Origin: Candidatus Accumulibacter propinquus
GTDB lineage: Bacteria; Pseudomonadota; Gammaproteobacteria; Burkholderiales; Rhodocyclaceae
Assembly: GCA_016714935.1 (NCBI GenBank)
Contig: JADKBU010000003.1
Coordinates: 62,001-126,000 of the forward strand
Reading direction: 5' to 3'
DNA length: 64,000 nt
Below the pieces are notes generated by a model. It was not told where the DNA came from. It searched no databases and saw nothing but the letters and a program-made list of their open reading frames with translations. Both the position numbers and the translations under genes were made by a program. Of this stretch, positions 8,237 to 17,463 are shown one piece after another. How positions within the stretch are numbered: the first letter of the stretch is position 1; each line of letters begins with the position of its first letter.

Positions 8237-8920
8237 ATGAAGATCGCATCAATTCTGAACCGCGTGCTGCCGGGGCTGGTGGCGCTGCTGGCGGCGGCGT
8301 GTACCACGGTGCCGCCGACCAATGTTCATCAACCGATGAGTGCGCGCCCCGCACACCGGCCCGATGCGCTCGCTGCCAGCCTCGCGGCGACTGGCAGCAT
8401 TTATCAGGCCGGTACATCGCGAACCCTGTTCGAAGATCGACGCGCTCGTTATGTGGGCGACACGATTACAGTGACGATTACCGAAAACACCTCAGCGGCG
8501 ACCAAGTCGAACAGCAACGTCGCCAAGACCGGCAGCATCAGCGCGTCGCTCGGACCAAACCTCAACCTGCCCGGCAAGTTGCTCACCGAACTGAAGGCCA
8601 ACAGCAGCAACACCGCTGCCGGCAAAGGTGATGCGGCAGCCAACAACGTCTTTACCGGGACCATCACGGTGACGGTCATCGAGGTGCTGCCCAACGGCAA
8701 CCTGCTGGTTTCTGGCGAGAAGCAGGTGGCGATTGGCCATGGTCAGGAGTACATCCGACTCTCCGGAATCGTCAATCCCTACTTCGTCAACGCGGCCAAT
8801 ACCATCGCATCCTCGCAGATTGCGGATGCGCGTATCGAATACAAGGAGAGTGGCGCGATCAGCGAAGCGCAGGTCATGGGCTGGCTGGCACGATTCTTCC
8901 TTACCTTCCTGCCATTCTGA
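8237..8920 (+). CDS. flgH: Flagellar L-ring lipoprotein FlgH
   Basis: A 227-residue outer-membrane lipoprotein that forms the L-ring bushing. It carries a type II signal peptide with the lipobox LLAAAC (C22). Family features include SLFEDRRA-like sequence (TLFEDRRARYVGDTITVTI), VIEVLPNGNLLVSGEKQ and QEYIRLSGIVNPYFV. The partner P-ring protein FlgI follows 12 bases later. Length is normal. Confidence 0.95.
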   Translation: MKIASILNRVLPGLVALLAAACTTVPPTNVHQPMSARPAHRPDALAASLAATGSIYQAGTSRTLFEDRRARYVGDTITVTITENTSAATKSNSNVAKTGSISASLGPNLNLPGKLLTELKANSSNTAAGKGDAAANNVFTGTITVTVIEVLPNGNLLVSGEKQVAIGHGQEYIRLSGIVNPYFVNAANTIASSQIADARIEYKESGAISEAQVMGWLARFFLTFLPF

Positions 8921-8932
8921 GGAGGACAGGCA

Positions 8933-10072
8933 ATGGCCCGGAGCATTCATACGCAGGCCGGCAAATTTCTGGGGCGTACGGCAATTGTTGCCGGTCTGGC
9001 CATTGCACTGCTCGGTAGCGGCCAGGCCGTGGCCGAAAGGCTCAAGGACCTCGCCTCGGTCCAGGGTGTGCGCAACAACCAGCTCGTCGGCTATGGTCTG
9101 GTAGTCGGTCTGGATGGTTCTGGAGACCAGACGACGCAGACCCCATTTACCACGCAAAGCATCATCAACATGCTGGCACAACTCGGGACAACGCTACCGA
9201 CGACCCAGTCGTTGCAGCTCAAGAACGTTGCCGCGGTGATGGTGACGGCCATCCTCCCGCCTTTCGCGAGAACTGGCCAGCAGATCGACATTACCGTGTC
9301 GTCGATGGGCAATGCCAAGAGCCTGCGCGGTGGAACGCTGGTCATGACCCCGCTGAAAGGTGCCGACGGCCAAATCTATGCCCAGGCGCAGGGGAATTTG
9401 CTGGTTGGCGGCGCGGGGGCAGCGTCCGCAGGGAGCAAGGTGGTGGTCAACCATCTCCTGGCGGGTCGGGTGGTCGGCGGGGCCACCGTTGAGCGCGAGG
9501 TTCCCACCGCGCTGGGGCAGGGTCCATTCGTCCATTACGAGATGGCAACCACCGACTTTGGTACCACGCAGCGGGTCGTCGAAGCGATCAATCGCGAAAT
9601 TGGTCCGGGTACGGCACAGGCCATTGACGGACGGCTGGTTCGGGTTGCTGCCCCCGAGGATGCGAACAGCCGGGTGGCTTTCCTGGGACGACTCGAGAGC
9701 CTGGACGTGCGTCCGACCAAGACGGTTGCCAAAGTGATCATCAACCCGCGCACCGGTTCGGTGGTGATGAATCAAACGGTGACCATCGATTCCTGCGCCG
9801 TTGCGCATGGCAATCTGTCGGTGATCATCAATACCGAGCAGAAGGTCAGTCAGCCCAACACCCTGGCTGGCGGACAGACGGTGACCACGACGCAGAGCGA
9901 AATCGATATCAAACAGGGCGGCGGATCGTTGATCCAGTTGAAAGCGGGTGTCAATCTCGCCGAAGTGGTCAAGGCGATCAACGCCTTGGGTGCCGGGCCC
10001 CAGGATCTGCTGTCCATCCTGCAGTCGATGAAAGCAGCGGGCGCGTTGCGCGCCGAACTTGAAATCATCTGA
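8933..10072 (+). CDS. flgI: Flagellar P-ring protein FlgI
   Basis: A 379-residue periplasmic P-ring protein with a signal peptide ending near AVA (residue 34). ERLKDLASVQGVRNNQLVGYGLVVGLDG is the family hallmark. VTAILPPFARTGQQIDITVSSMG and the C-terminal GVNLAEVVKAINALGAGPQDLLSILQSMKAAGAL are also conserved. It starts after a GAGGA site 12 bases past flgH and is followed by flgJ after 39 bases. Confidence 0.96.
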   Translation: MARSIHTQAGKFLGRTAIVAGLAIALLGSGQAVAERLKDLASVQGVRNNQLVGYGLVVGLDGSGDQTTQTPFTTQSIINMLAQLGTTLPTTQSLQLKNVAAVMVTAILPPFARTGQQIDITVSSMGNAKSLRGGTLVMTPLKGADGQIYAQAQGNLLVGGAGAASAGSKVVVNHLLAGRVVGGATVEREVPTALGQGPFVHYEMATTDFGTTQRVVEAINREIGPGTAQAIDGRLVRVAAPEDANSRVAFLGRLESLDVRPTKTVAKVIINPRTGSVVMNQTVTIDSCAVAHGNLSVIINTEQKVSQPNTLAGGQTVTTTQSEIDIKQGGGSLIQLKAGVNLAEVVKAINALGAGPQDLLSILQSMKAAGALRAELEII

Positions 10073-10111
10073 GCACTTGCCAGGCGGCTTACCAGGAGCC
10101 ATCGACCTATC

Positions 10112-11047
10112 ATGAAATCCACCGAACTCGGCGTTCAGCGCCTGGCCATCGATCCGGCAGCCGCCGTCGATCTGCGTGCCAAACTGAGACAGGATCCTCA
10201 GACCGGAGTCAAGCAGGCGGCGCAGCAGTTCGAGGGCATGCTGCTCAATCTGATGTTGAAAAGCATGCGCGACGCGAGTTCGGGTGGCGGTCTGCTGGAC
10301 AGCGAGCAGAGCCGGTTCTTTACCGCCATCGGCGATCAGCAACTGGCGCAGGGGCTGGCCGCGCAAGCGCCACTGGGCTTTGCCGGATTGATCGAGAAGC
10401 AATTGTCTCGACAGATGTCCCCCGCGACGGGCGACACGGCAAGTTCGACGATCGATGCGCTGCAGCAGTCGTTGTTGTCGCAGTATTCGCGCCGCCTGCC
10501 CGCAGCAACACCTGGCACCGCTGGCGCTCAGCGCGCTACCGGTGTCCCGGCCGCAGCGAGCACGGCCGGTACCTCACCCGGTGCGCGTGGATTTGTCGAC
10601 CGCGTCTGGCCGCATGCCACCGAGGCGGCGGCGGTGACCGGCGTGCCCGCACATTTTCTTGTCGCGCACTCCGCACTGGAGAGTGGCTGGGGAAAACACG
10701 AGATCCGGGCAGCCGATGGTTCGCCCAGCTTCAACCTCTTCGGCGTCAAGGCCGGACGCAGCTGGTCGGGGCCAAGCGTTGAAGTGCAGACCACCGAGTT
10801 CGTCAATGGCGAGGCACGACCGGTACGCGCCAGGTTCCGTGTCTATGCTTCGTATTCCGAGGCGTTTCGTGACTATGGCACTCTGTTGAGCAAGAATCCC
10901 CGCTTTTCCGGGATCATCGGTCAACAGGATGGCACGCAGTTTGCTCGTTCCTTGCAGCAGGCCGGCTACGCGACTGACCCGATGTACGCTGACAAACTGG
11001 CGCGCATCATCAACGGCAAGGCTTTGCGGCAGGCTCTGGCGGCCTAG
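10112..11047 (+). CDS. flgJ: Flagellar peptidoglycan hydrolase FlgJ, two-domain form
   Basis: A 311-residue protein with two parts. Residues 30-105 are the rod-scaffold domain (AAQQFEGMLLNLMLKSMR). Residues 155-310 are a glucosaminidase/muramidase domain that opens the cell wall for rod passage. The likely catalytic glutamate is E190 in SALESGWGK, with NLFGVKAGRSWSG after it. An Ala/Thr/Pro-rich linker lies at 125-158. The dual-domain form is typical of beta- and gammaproteobacteria, whereas many alphaproteobacteria carry the scaffold domain alone. Confidence 0.95.
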   Translation: MKSTELGVQRLAIDPAAAVDLRAKLRQDPQTGVKQAAQQFEGMLLNLMLKSMRDASSGGGLLDSEQSRFFTAIGDQQLAQGLAAQAPLGFAGLIEKQLSRQMSPATGDTASSTIDALQQSLLSQYSRRLPAATPGTAGAQRATGVPAAASTAGTSPGARGFVDRVWPHATEAAAVTGVPAHFLVAHSALESGWGKHEIRAADGSPSFNLFGVKAGRSWSGPSVEVQTTEFVNGEARPVRARFRVYASYSEAFRDYGTLLSKNPRFSGIIGQQDGTQFARSLQQAGYATDPMYADKLARIINGKALRQALAA

Positions 11048-11090
11048 GGGGGTGGCGTTCCTGGCGCCATGACTCGATATATTTGGTTTC

Positions 11091-11133
11091 AGAACTCCAG
11101 TTCTTGCCGCGGCTGCCGTTTATAGCGTAAACA
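11091..11133 (+). promoter_or_regulatory. Possible weak sigma-28 promoter and dyads before flgK
   Basis: The 102-base gap before flgK contains TCCAGTTC (11096-11103), 11 bases, then GCCGTTTA (11115-11122), matching 11 of 16 sigma-28 positions. It overlaps a perfect dyad AGAACT-CC-AGTTCT (11091-11104), and a second dyad GTTTA-N5-TAAAC lies at 11119-11133. Late expression of flgKL from FliA is common in the family, but the match here is imperfect. Confidence 0.35.
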
Positions 11134-11149
11134 ACGAGGAACTTAGCTC

Positions 11150-13228
11150 ATGGGCTCAGGAATCATCGGCACTGGTGTCAGCGGTTTGCACGCCGCTCAG
11201 TTTGGGCTGCAAACGACCGAACACAATATTGCCAACGCCAATACCCCCGGCTACACCCGCCAGCGAACGATTCAAGCGAGCAATCCGGGCTTGCTGACGG
11301 GTGCCGGCTTTCTCGGACAAGGCACGCGGGTTGCGACGATCGAGCGTGTCTACAGTCGCTTCATGACCGAGCAGGTAGATCGCTCGCAGAGCAGCGTCAG
11401 CCAACTCGACAGCTACTACGCGCAGATCAAACAGATCGACAATATGCTGGGTGACGCCAGTGCCGGTCTGGCGCCGGCGCTGCAGGAGTTCTTCAGCAGT
11501 GTCGACCAGGTTGCGGCAAATCCTTCCCAATTGGCGACCCGCCAGAGCATGGTCTCGACGGCGCAGGCGCTTAGCGCACGCTATCAGGCACTGGGCGATC
11601 AACTGGCGCAGATGAACGACAGCATCAATGGCGAGATTACCGGCAGCGTCGCCGAGATCAATTCGTACGCTGAACAGATCGCCACGCTGAATCAGCAAAT
11701 CGGTGTCGCCGAAGCCTCGACCGGTCAGCCCGCCAACGATCTGCAGGATAGCCGGGATCAATTGGTGTTCGAGCTGAACAAACGCATCAAGACCACAACG
11801 ACGCACAATGACGATGGCAGCTACAACGTTTTCATCGGCAATGGCCAGCAACTGGTCGTCGGTTCTCATGTGATGAGCATTGCGACGACACCATCGTCCA
11901 GCGATCCTTCGCGCCTGCTGGTCGGTTTGAAGACGGCGGCGGGTGTTCAGGAACTGCCAGAGTCCGTGATCAAAGGGGGCAGTCTTGGTGGTTTGCTGGC
12001 GTTCCGGAGCGAGTCGCTGGATCGGGCAAGCAATGAACTGGGTCGCAACGCCGTGTCGCTGGCTTTGACCTTCAATGCACAGAGTGCACTCGGTCAGGAC
12101 CTGCTTGGGCAGTCGCAACTCACGGCCGCGCCGACAAGCTTTACACCGCAGTTCTTTTCAGTTTCCGCACCGGTGGTGACCAGCAGCACCACCAACCCGC
12201 CTGGCAGTCCGGCGGTTATCGCCGAGTTCATTACTCCGCCGCCGTTCAATGGCAACTTCTATACCGACCTTGGCAGCAGCGACTACCGCCTCAGTTCGGA
12301 CGGGACCAGCGTCACGCTAACGCGTCTGTCCGACAAGAGGCAGTGGAACGGGGCTGACCTGGCGGCGATCAACACGCAGCTGGCGAGCGACCCGCAGGGA
12401 TTCTCACTCGATCCATCACCGACCCTGTTGGCCGATTCGAGCTATCTGATCCAGCCGACTCACGACGCCGCTCGCAAGATCTCGGTCAACCCGGTGCTGG
12501 CCGCGGATCCGCGCTTGATCCCGGCGGCAGGGCCCTTGCGTACCGCGGCGGGAACGAGCAATACCGGTACGGCAACGATTTCAGCAGGCAGCGTTGGGCC
12601 AGGCTATGCAGCAGCAGTCGAGCCGGGGTTTCCGGCGGCGGTAGACAAGTTGCCGCTGACGCTGGTCTTTCAGGGCGGCGCGTCACCGACGCTGCGGAAC
12701 TTTCCGCCGGGCGCGCGCGTGTCGGTCAATGGCGCTGCTCCGACAACGATTACCGCGCGCACGGATTCCATCCCATATACCAGTGGCGCGAACATCACCC
12801 TGGCAGGCACGGTCGCCACTACGCCGCCATCCGGATTCACCTTCGCGATCAGCGGCCTGCCGAACAACGGCGATACCTTTGTCATCGGGCGTAACAGCGC
12901 GGCGACTGCCGACGGGCGCAACGCGCTCGCACTCGGTCAGCTTCAGACTCAGGACACGATGTCCGGCAAGACCGCATCGTTGCAGGAAGCCTACGCGCAA
13001 TTGGTCAGCGAGATCGGCAACAAGACACGTCAGGTACAGGTGACCGGAGAAACGCAGCGGATCCTGCTTGAGCAGGCCCAGAGTAGTCGGGATTCACTGT
13101 CGGGGGTCAACCTGGACGAGGAGGCGGCCAATCTGATCCGCTATCAGCAGGCCTACCAGGCATCGGCCAAAGCCATGCAGATTGGCGCCAGTCTTTTCGA
13201 CACCATTCTGCAGATCGCTGCCGGTTAA
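11150..13228 (+). CDS. flgK: Flagellar hook-associated protein 1 FlgK
   Basis: A 692-residue hook-filament junction protein, clearly longer than the enterobacterial form (about 550). The N-terminal GVSGLHAAQFGLQTTEHNIANANTPGYTRQ and C-terminal SGVNLDEEAANLIRYQQAYQASAKAMQIG are the diagnostic axial helices. The extra length lies in the variable central region (about residues 330-580). It follows flgJ after a 102-base gap that may hold its own promoter. Its chaperone is FlgN (2059-2532). Confidence 0.95.
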   Translation: MGSGIIGTGVSGLHAAQFGLQTTEHNIANANTPGYTRQRTIQASNPGLLTGAGFLGQGTRVATIERVYSRFMTEQVDRSQSSVSQLDSYYAQIKQIDNMLGDASAGLAPALQEFFSSVDQVAANPSQLATRQSMVSTAQALSARYQALGDQLAQMNDSINGEITGSVAEINSYAEQIATLNQQIGVAEASTGQPANDLQDSRDQLVFELNKRIKTTTTHNDDGSYNVFIGNGQQLVVGSHVMSIATTPSSSDPSRLLVGLKTAAGVQELPESVIKGGSLGGLLAFRSESLDRASNELGRNAVSLALTFNAQSALGQDLLGQSQLTAAPTSFTPQFFSVSAPVVTSSTTNPPGSPAVIAEFITPPPFNGNFYTDLGSSDYRLSSDGTSVTLTRLSDKRQWNGADLAAINTQLASDPQGFSLDPSPTLLADSSYLIQPTHDAARKISVNPVLAADPRLIPAAGPLRTAAGTSNTGTATISAGSVGPGYAAAVEPGFPAAVDKLPLTLVFQGGASPTLRNFPPGARVSVNGAAPTTITARTDSIPYTSGANITLAGTVATTPPSGFTFAISGLPNNGDTFVIGRNSAATADGRNALALGQLQTQDTMSGKTASLQEAYAQLVSEIGNKTRQVQVTGETQRILLEQAQSSRDSLSGVNLDEEAANLIRYQQAYQASAKAMQIGASLFDTILQIAAG

Positions 13229-13238
13229 GGAGACTTTG

Positions 13239-14561
13239 ATGCGTATCAGTACCAATCAGATCTACGGTAACGGTGTGCTCGGCATGGAGCGGAACCAGAA
13301 TCAGGTCGTCAGGCTGCAAAACCAGATGTCGAGCGGGCGTCGCATGCTGACTCCGGCGGACGATCCGGTGGCTGCTGCCCAAGTCCTGGCGGTTACCCAG
13401 GCACGCGAGGTGGCGGTACAGTACGCGCGCAATCAGGGCGATGCGACCGACCGCCTCGGCCTGGTCGACAGTCAGCTCAACGCCCTTACTGACTTGCTCC
13501 AGAGCGTTCGCAGCCGGACTGTCCAGGCCGCCAACACGATACTCACCGACAGCGATCGGCAGGCAATCGCCACGGAACTGGAGCAACACTTTGACCAGAT
13601 GCTCGGCATTGCCAATAGTCGCAGTGCCGAGGGAGACTTTCTGTTTTCGGGTTACCAGGGTGCCACGACACCGTTTGCCCGCAGCGCGGGGGCCGGGTCG
13701 GAGACAAGCATCAGCTACTTTGGCGATGACGGCCAGCGCCTGCTGCAGGTGGCGTCGTCGCAGCAGATGGCGAGCAACATCACCGGAAGCGATCTGTTCA
13801 TGAACATTCCTCAGGGCAACGGCAGTTTCGCCACGGCAGCCAGTGGCAACGGCCCTGGCCTTCCGAATCAGGGATCCGGGGTGATCGAGGCGGGGTCAGT
13901 GCTCGATCCGCAGAAATGGCAAAGCGCTTTGAGTTCCGGCTTTACCTGGCAGGGCACCGGCAATCGACAGTTGCAGATCGTCTTCTCGTCGGTCGCCGGT
14001 GTTCGCAGTTATCAGTTGTTCGACGCCTCGACTCCGGACTCTTCGGGTGCCGACTTGCCGCGCAAGCCAGTGGGCGCCGTACTGCCGTTTACGCCAGGAC
14101 AAGCCATCCCGTTGCTGACCACCTCGGCAGATTTCGGTGCGCAAGTGGTGATCACCGGTTCGCCTGCGGATGGCGACAGCTTCGCGGTTACCCCGAGTAC
14201 CAACAAGAGCGTGTTTCAGACCGTACAGGAAATGATCGAGTTGCTGCGTTCGCCAGTGACTTCCAGTACCGCAAGAACAGCATTTTCCGGCGAGTTGCAG
14301 GCCCACCTGGGCAACCTTGATCAAGCGTTGGTCAATGTAGGCCGCGTCCAGGCGACAGTGGGTGCGCGCATGCAGGTCCTGGACGGATTAAGCAACAACG
14401 CCACGGCGGTCGACATTCAGTACCAGCAGACCCTGTCGGACCTGCAGGATCTCGATTACGCGGCAGCGATCGCGGATTTTACCCGCCAGCAGGTGAGCCT
14501 TGAGGCCGCACAGAAGTCTTTTGTGGCGATCAGCGGCCTCAGCCTCTTCAAGTATATTTGA
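13239..14561 (+). CDS. flgL: Flagellar hook-associated protein 3 FlgL
   Basis: A 440-residue junction protein, again longer than the enterobacterial one (about 317). MRISTNQIYGNGVLGMERNQ and the flagellin-like LQNQMSSGRRMLTPADDPVAA mark the N-terminus. The C-terminus has DYAAAIADFTRQQVSLEAAQKSF. The start at 13239 is chosen for the conserved MRIST and the AAGGAGA site 8 bases upstream. The frame is open back to 13182 inside flgK. Confidence 0.94.
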   Translation: MRISTNQIYGNGVLGMERNQNQVVRLQNQMSSGRRMLTPADDPVAAAQVLAVTQAREVAVQYARNQGDATDRLGLVDSQLNALTDLLQSVRSRTVQAANTILTDSDRQAIATELEQHFDQMLGIANSRSAEGDFLFSGYQGATTPFARSAGAGSETSISYFGDDGQRLLQVASSQQMASNITGSDLFMNIPQGNGSFATAASGNGPGLPNQGSGVIEAGSVLDPQKWQSALSSGFTWQGTGNRQLQIVFSSVAGVRSYQLFDASTPDSSGADLPRKPVGAVLPFTPGQAIPLLTTSADFGAQVVITGSPADGDSFAVTPSTNKSVFQTVQEMIELLRSPVTSSTARTAFSGELQAHLGNLDQALVNVGRVQATVGARMQVLDGLSNNATAVDIQYQQTLSDLQDLDYAAAIADFTRQQVSLEAAQKSFVAISGLSLFKYI

Positions 14562-14569
14562 ACCACGAC

Positions 14570-15109
14570 ATGGCGATGCGCGTCTTCAGCAGCCTCACTA
14601 TGCTGGTGCTGGTGAGCGCCTGCGGCACTATTGACTGGAGGGTTCCGCCGAGTGCCGAAAATGACGGGGTTGATCATGCATTCACCCAGTCGCCGAATCC
14701 GACCTTGAGCCGTAATCCGGTCCAGGCGGTTGCTCTGGTCGGTGCTGCGGGTTATGCGGTTGGTGAATACGCAAGCAACGCAGCCTATCTCGGCTTTGGC
14801 GCTGCTGCGGCGGTGGCGGCATATGTTGTTTACGATCCTTTGGCGCCCAACTGGACGATTGAGGAAAAGATCCTGGACGGTGAGAGCTATCGCCTGTCGA
14901 TGCGTGCGAAGAGCTTTCGCGTTGGCGGTGATGGCGAGTCGGGGCTGATTCTCCGGCGGCGGGCACTGCAACTGCAGCGCGAGCGGGGCTTCCCCGCCTA
15001 CCGGCTCCTGGAATATTCGGAGGGTATCGAATCCAGTACGCCCTTCACACATCGCTACGCCGAAGGCGTCATTCAACTCGTTCGCGCCGAGCCGGTCAAG
15101 AAGCCCTAA
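14570..15109 (+). CDS. Small predicted lipoprotein of unknown function
   Basis: A protein of about 179 residues. It begins with a type II signal peptide, MAMRVFSSLTMLVLVSAC, with lipobox LVSAC. A glycine/alanine-rich hydrophobic stretch follows (AVALVGAAGYAVGEYASNAAYLGFGAAAAVAAYVV), which may insert in a membrane. The soluble C-terminal half begins APNWTIEEKILDGESYRLSMRAKSF. I do not recognise the family. It starts 8 bases after flgL and so is probably in the same transcript, suggesting an envelope role near the flagellum. Its stop overlaps the stop of convergent fliR by 3 bases. Confidence 0.75.
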   Translation: MAMRVFSSLTMLVLVSACGTIDWRVPPSAENDGVDHAFTQSPNPTLSRNPVQAVALVGAAGYAVGEYASNAAYLGFGAAAAVAAYVVYDPLAPNWTIEEKILDGESYRLSMRAKSFRVGGDGESGLILRRRALQLQRERGFPAYRLLEYSEGIESSTPFTHRYAEGVIQLVRAEPVKKP

Positions 15110-15891
15110 CCGGAACGCGCTGCAAATGGTCCGAGCATGGTCTGAAGTCCATACTCGAACAACTGTTGCAGGGGTGTTCCGAGATATGCAAGACCAAAGA
15201 TCAGGCCGGAGAATCCGAGCGCGATGGTCAGCGGAAAGCCGATCGCCATCAGGTTGAGTTGCGGTGCGGCGCGGCTGAGTACGGCGAGCGCAAGGTTGCT
15301 GATCATCAGTGCAACAAGCACCGGCAGGGCGAGGAGTAGCCCCGAGGAAAAGACGACCGCGCCAGCGCTTGCCAGACTCCACCAGGCGTTAGCTTGCGGA
15401 CTGGAGGCACCGACGGGCAAAACAGTGAAGCTGTGTGCCAAGGTGGCAATGACCATCAAGTGGCCATTGATGGCCATGAACACCAGCAGGGCCAGCAATC
15501 CCAGGAATTCCGAAATCACCGCCGTCTGACCGGCGGTCTGCGGGTCGTAAGCGGTGGCAAACCCCAGCCCCATCTGCAGGCTGATGAGATTGCCTGCCAT
15601 GTCGACCGCGGTGAACACCAGGCGCATGGCAAAACCCATGGCCAATCCGACAACAAGCTGTTGGGCGAGCAACAGGAGCCCGGCCCCTGACCCCGGGTCA
15701 AGCGACGGCATCGGTGGCAGTCCCGGGGCGATGGCGAAGGTGATCGCCAGGCCGAGTATCAGCCGGATGCGAGTCGGCAGTGCCGGATTGTTGAATGGTG
15801 GAGCCGCGCTCAGCAGGGCGAGGACGCGCGCCAGAGGGAACAGGAAGGCCACTACCCAGGCGTTGATCTCGGCGGCGGTGACGTTGATCAT
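15106..15891 (-). CDS. fliR: Flagellar type III export protein FliR
   Basis: A 261-residue polytopic membrane component of the flagellar export gate, which forms the FliPQR channel. About six hydrophobic segments are visible. Conserved stretches include RVLALLSAAPPFNNPALPTRIR near the N-terminus and AVDMAGNLISLQMGLGFA in the middle. It is the last gene of the long minus-strand fli operon and starts 7 bases after the end of fliQ. flhB, which often follows, is not here; instead the gene converges on the flgL block. Confidence 0.94.
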   Translation of the reverse strand: MINVTAAEINAWVVAFLFPLARVLALLSAAPPFNNPALPTRIRLILGLAITFAIAPGLPPMPSLDPGSGAGLLLLAQQLVVGLAMGFAMRLVFTAVDMAGNLISLQMGLGFATAYDPQTAGQTAVISEFLGLLALLVFMAINGHLMVIATLAHSFTVLPVGASSPQANAWWSLASAGAVVFSSGLLLALPVLVALMISNLALAVLSRAAPQLNLMAIGFPLTIALGFSGLIFGLAYLGTPLQQLFEYGLQTMLGPFAARSG

Positions 15892-15898
15892 CGCGCAG

Positions 15899-16168
15899 TC
15901 AGCCGACGAGCAGCGGAATGCTCTCGAACAGCCGACGGACGTACTCGACCATGAGTTGCAACATCCAGGGGCCGGCCAGCAGGAGTACCAGGAACATGCC
16001 CACCAGCTTGGGAATGAAGGCGAGGGTCTGTTCGTTGATCTGGGTCGCAGCCTGAAAGACGCTGACGATCAGGCCGATCACCAGCGCTGCCAGCAGCAGT
16101 GGGGCGGACAACAGCAGGGTCATTTCAACTGCTTGCCGCCCGATATCCATGACGATTTCGGGAGTCAC
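15899..16168 (-). CDS. fliQ: Flagellar type III export protein FliQ
   Basis: An 89-residue two-helix membrane protein of the export gate. MTPEIVMDIGRQAVEMTLLLSAPLL and GLIVSVFQAATQINEQTLAFIPK are the family signatures. It overlaps the end of fliP by 4 bases (ATGA), indicating coupled translation. Confidence 0.95.
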   Translation of the reverse strand: MTPEIVMDIGRQAVEMTLLLSAPLLLAALVIGLIVSVFQAATQINEQTLAFIPKLVGMFLVLLLAGPWMLQLMVEYVRRLFESIPLLVG

Positions 16169-16917
16169 GCGGCGAAGCTCGCGACCAGCGATCCAAGCAG
16201 CAAATTCCAGCCATCGACAAGCACGAAGAGCATCAGCTTGAAGGGCAGGGCCACCATGACCGGCGACATCATCATCATTCCCATCGACATCAGCGCGCTG
16301 GCCACCACCATGTCCACAATCAGGAAGGGGATGAAGATGATGAAGCCAATCTGAAAGGCCGTCTTCAATTCGCTGGTGACGAAAGCCGGGATCAGCAGGC
16401 GCATGGGAATGTCGTCGGTAGACTGAAATTTCGGGGATGCAGCCATGCGGGCGAACAAGGCGATGTCGGCCTCGCGTGTCTGCTTGAGCATGAACTTGCG
16501 CAGCGGCACGGCACCTCGCTCGACAGCCTGGATGTAGGTGATCCGGTCCTCCGACAAGGGCAGATAAGCCTCGGTGTAGATGGTGTCGAGCACCGGCGAC
16601 ATGATGAAGAACGTGAGGAACAGCGAGAGGCCCAGCAGTACCTGGTTCGGTGGCGAGTTCTGCGTGCCCAGCGCGGCCCGCAGCAGTGACAGAACGATGA
16701 TGATCCGCGTGAAGCTGGTCATCATCAACAGCGCTGCCGGGATGAACGTCAGCGCGGTCAGCGTCAGCAGACTCTGGATCGACAGGGTGTAGGTCTGACT
16801 ACCGGCCGCGCCAGGAGTACTGGTGACCATCGGTAACCCACCCGTTTGCGCCCAAGCCGCCAACGGGCAGAGCAATGTGCACAGAACGAGGAAGCTGGCG
16901 GCCTTAGCTGCCTTCAT
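16165..16917 (-). CDS. fliP: Flagellar type III export protein FliP
   Basis: A 250-residue export gate subunit with a cleavable signal sequence (MKAAKAASFLVLCTLLCPLAAWA), which is usual for FliP. FTRIIIVLSLLRAALGTQNSPPNQVLLGLSLFLTFF and the C-terminal GFIIFIPFLIVDMVVASALMSMGMMMMSP are highly conserved. It overlaps fliO by 14 bases and fliQ by 4. Confidence 0.96.
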   Translation of the reverse strand: MKAAKAASFLVLCTLLCPLAAWAQTGGLPMVTSTPGAAGSQTYTLSIQSLLTLTALTFIPAALLMMTSFTRIIIVLSLLRAALGTQNSPPNQVLLGLSLFLTFFIMSPVLDTIYTEAYLPLSEDRITYIQAVERGAVPLRKFMLKQTREADIALFARMAASPKFQSTDDIPMRLLIPAFVTSELKTAFQIGFIIFIPFLIVDMVVASALMSMGMMMMSPVMVALPFKLMLFVLVDGWNLLLGSLVASFAA

Positions 16918-17356
16918 TCTTGCGTTCGGTAATCTGCTTCAGCCATTGTGCGAAATGTCGTTCACCATCACTCCCGGGTTTCAGTTCTCCTTTTGGTAGC
17001 GTGTGCAGGGTGCGGATCTGGCCTGGCACAAGGCCGACAACGATCCACGTATCATCGATTTCGACGAGCACGATGCGCTCCCGCGGGCCAATCATCAGGC
17101 CACCCACGACGCGCAAGGGGCCGTTGCTGCCAAAGCCGCGACCACCATTGAGCCGGCGCAAAAAATAGGCCGCAAGCAACAGAATGCCGATGACCAATGC
17201 CAGCCCAAGAACGGTCTGCAGCAGTGTGCTTGCTGAAACCCCCGGGGTTTCAGTGGCAGCTGCCTGCGCAAAAGCTCCACCCGGCAACATCGCGAGAAGC
17301 AAACGGCATGCTTTACCGGTGCCGCTGGAGAGGATGGAGGGGGCGTGTCGAATCAA
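16904..17356 (-). CDS. fliO: Flagellar biosynthetic protein FliO
   Basis: A 150-residue protein with one membrane helix (LLQTVLGLALVIGILLLAAYFLRRL). A cytoplasmic domain with the FliO motif GPRERIVLVEIDDTWIVVGLVPG follows. FliO helps assemble the FliP ring. The N-terminus up to residue 30 looks like a signal sequence, so the exact start is uncertain. It lies 107 bases after fliN, the widest internal gap in the operon, with no obvious promoter in it. Confidence 0.88.
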   Translation of the reverse strand: MIRHAPSILSSGTGKACRLLLAMLPGGAFAQAAATETPGVSASTLLQTVLGLALVIGILLLAAYFLRRLNGGRGFGSNGPLRVVGGLMIGPRERIVLVEIDDTWIVVGLVPGQIRTLHTLPKGELKPGSDGERHFAQWLKQITERKNEGS

Positions 17357-17463
17357 GAGGGTTGGCCGGACGTGGATGCTGACGACTATCTTAAAGCAAG
17401 CATGGCGAAGGTCAAAACGTTGTGCACGAACAGCGTGAGTGCAGGTGTGGAAGGCTGCCGTGC

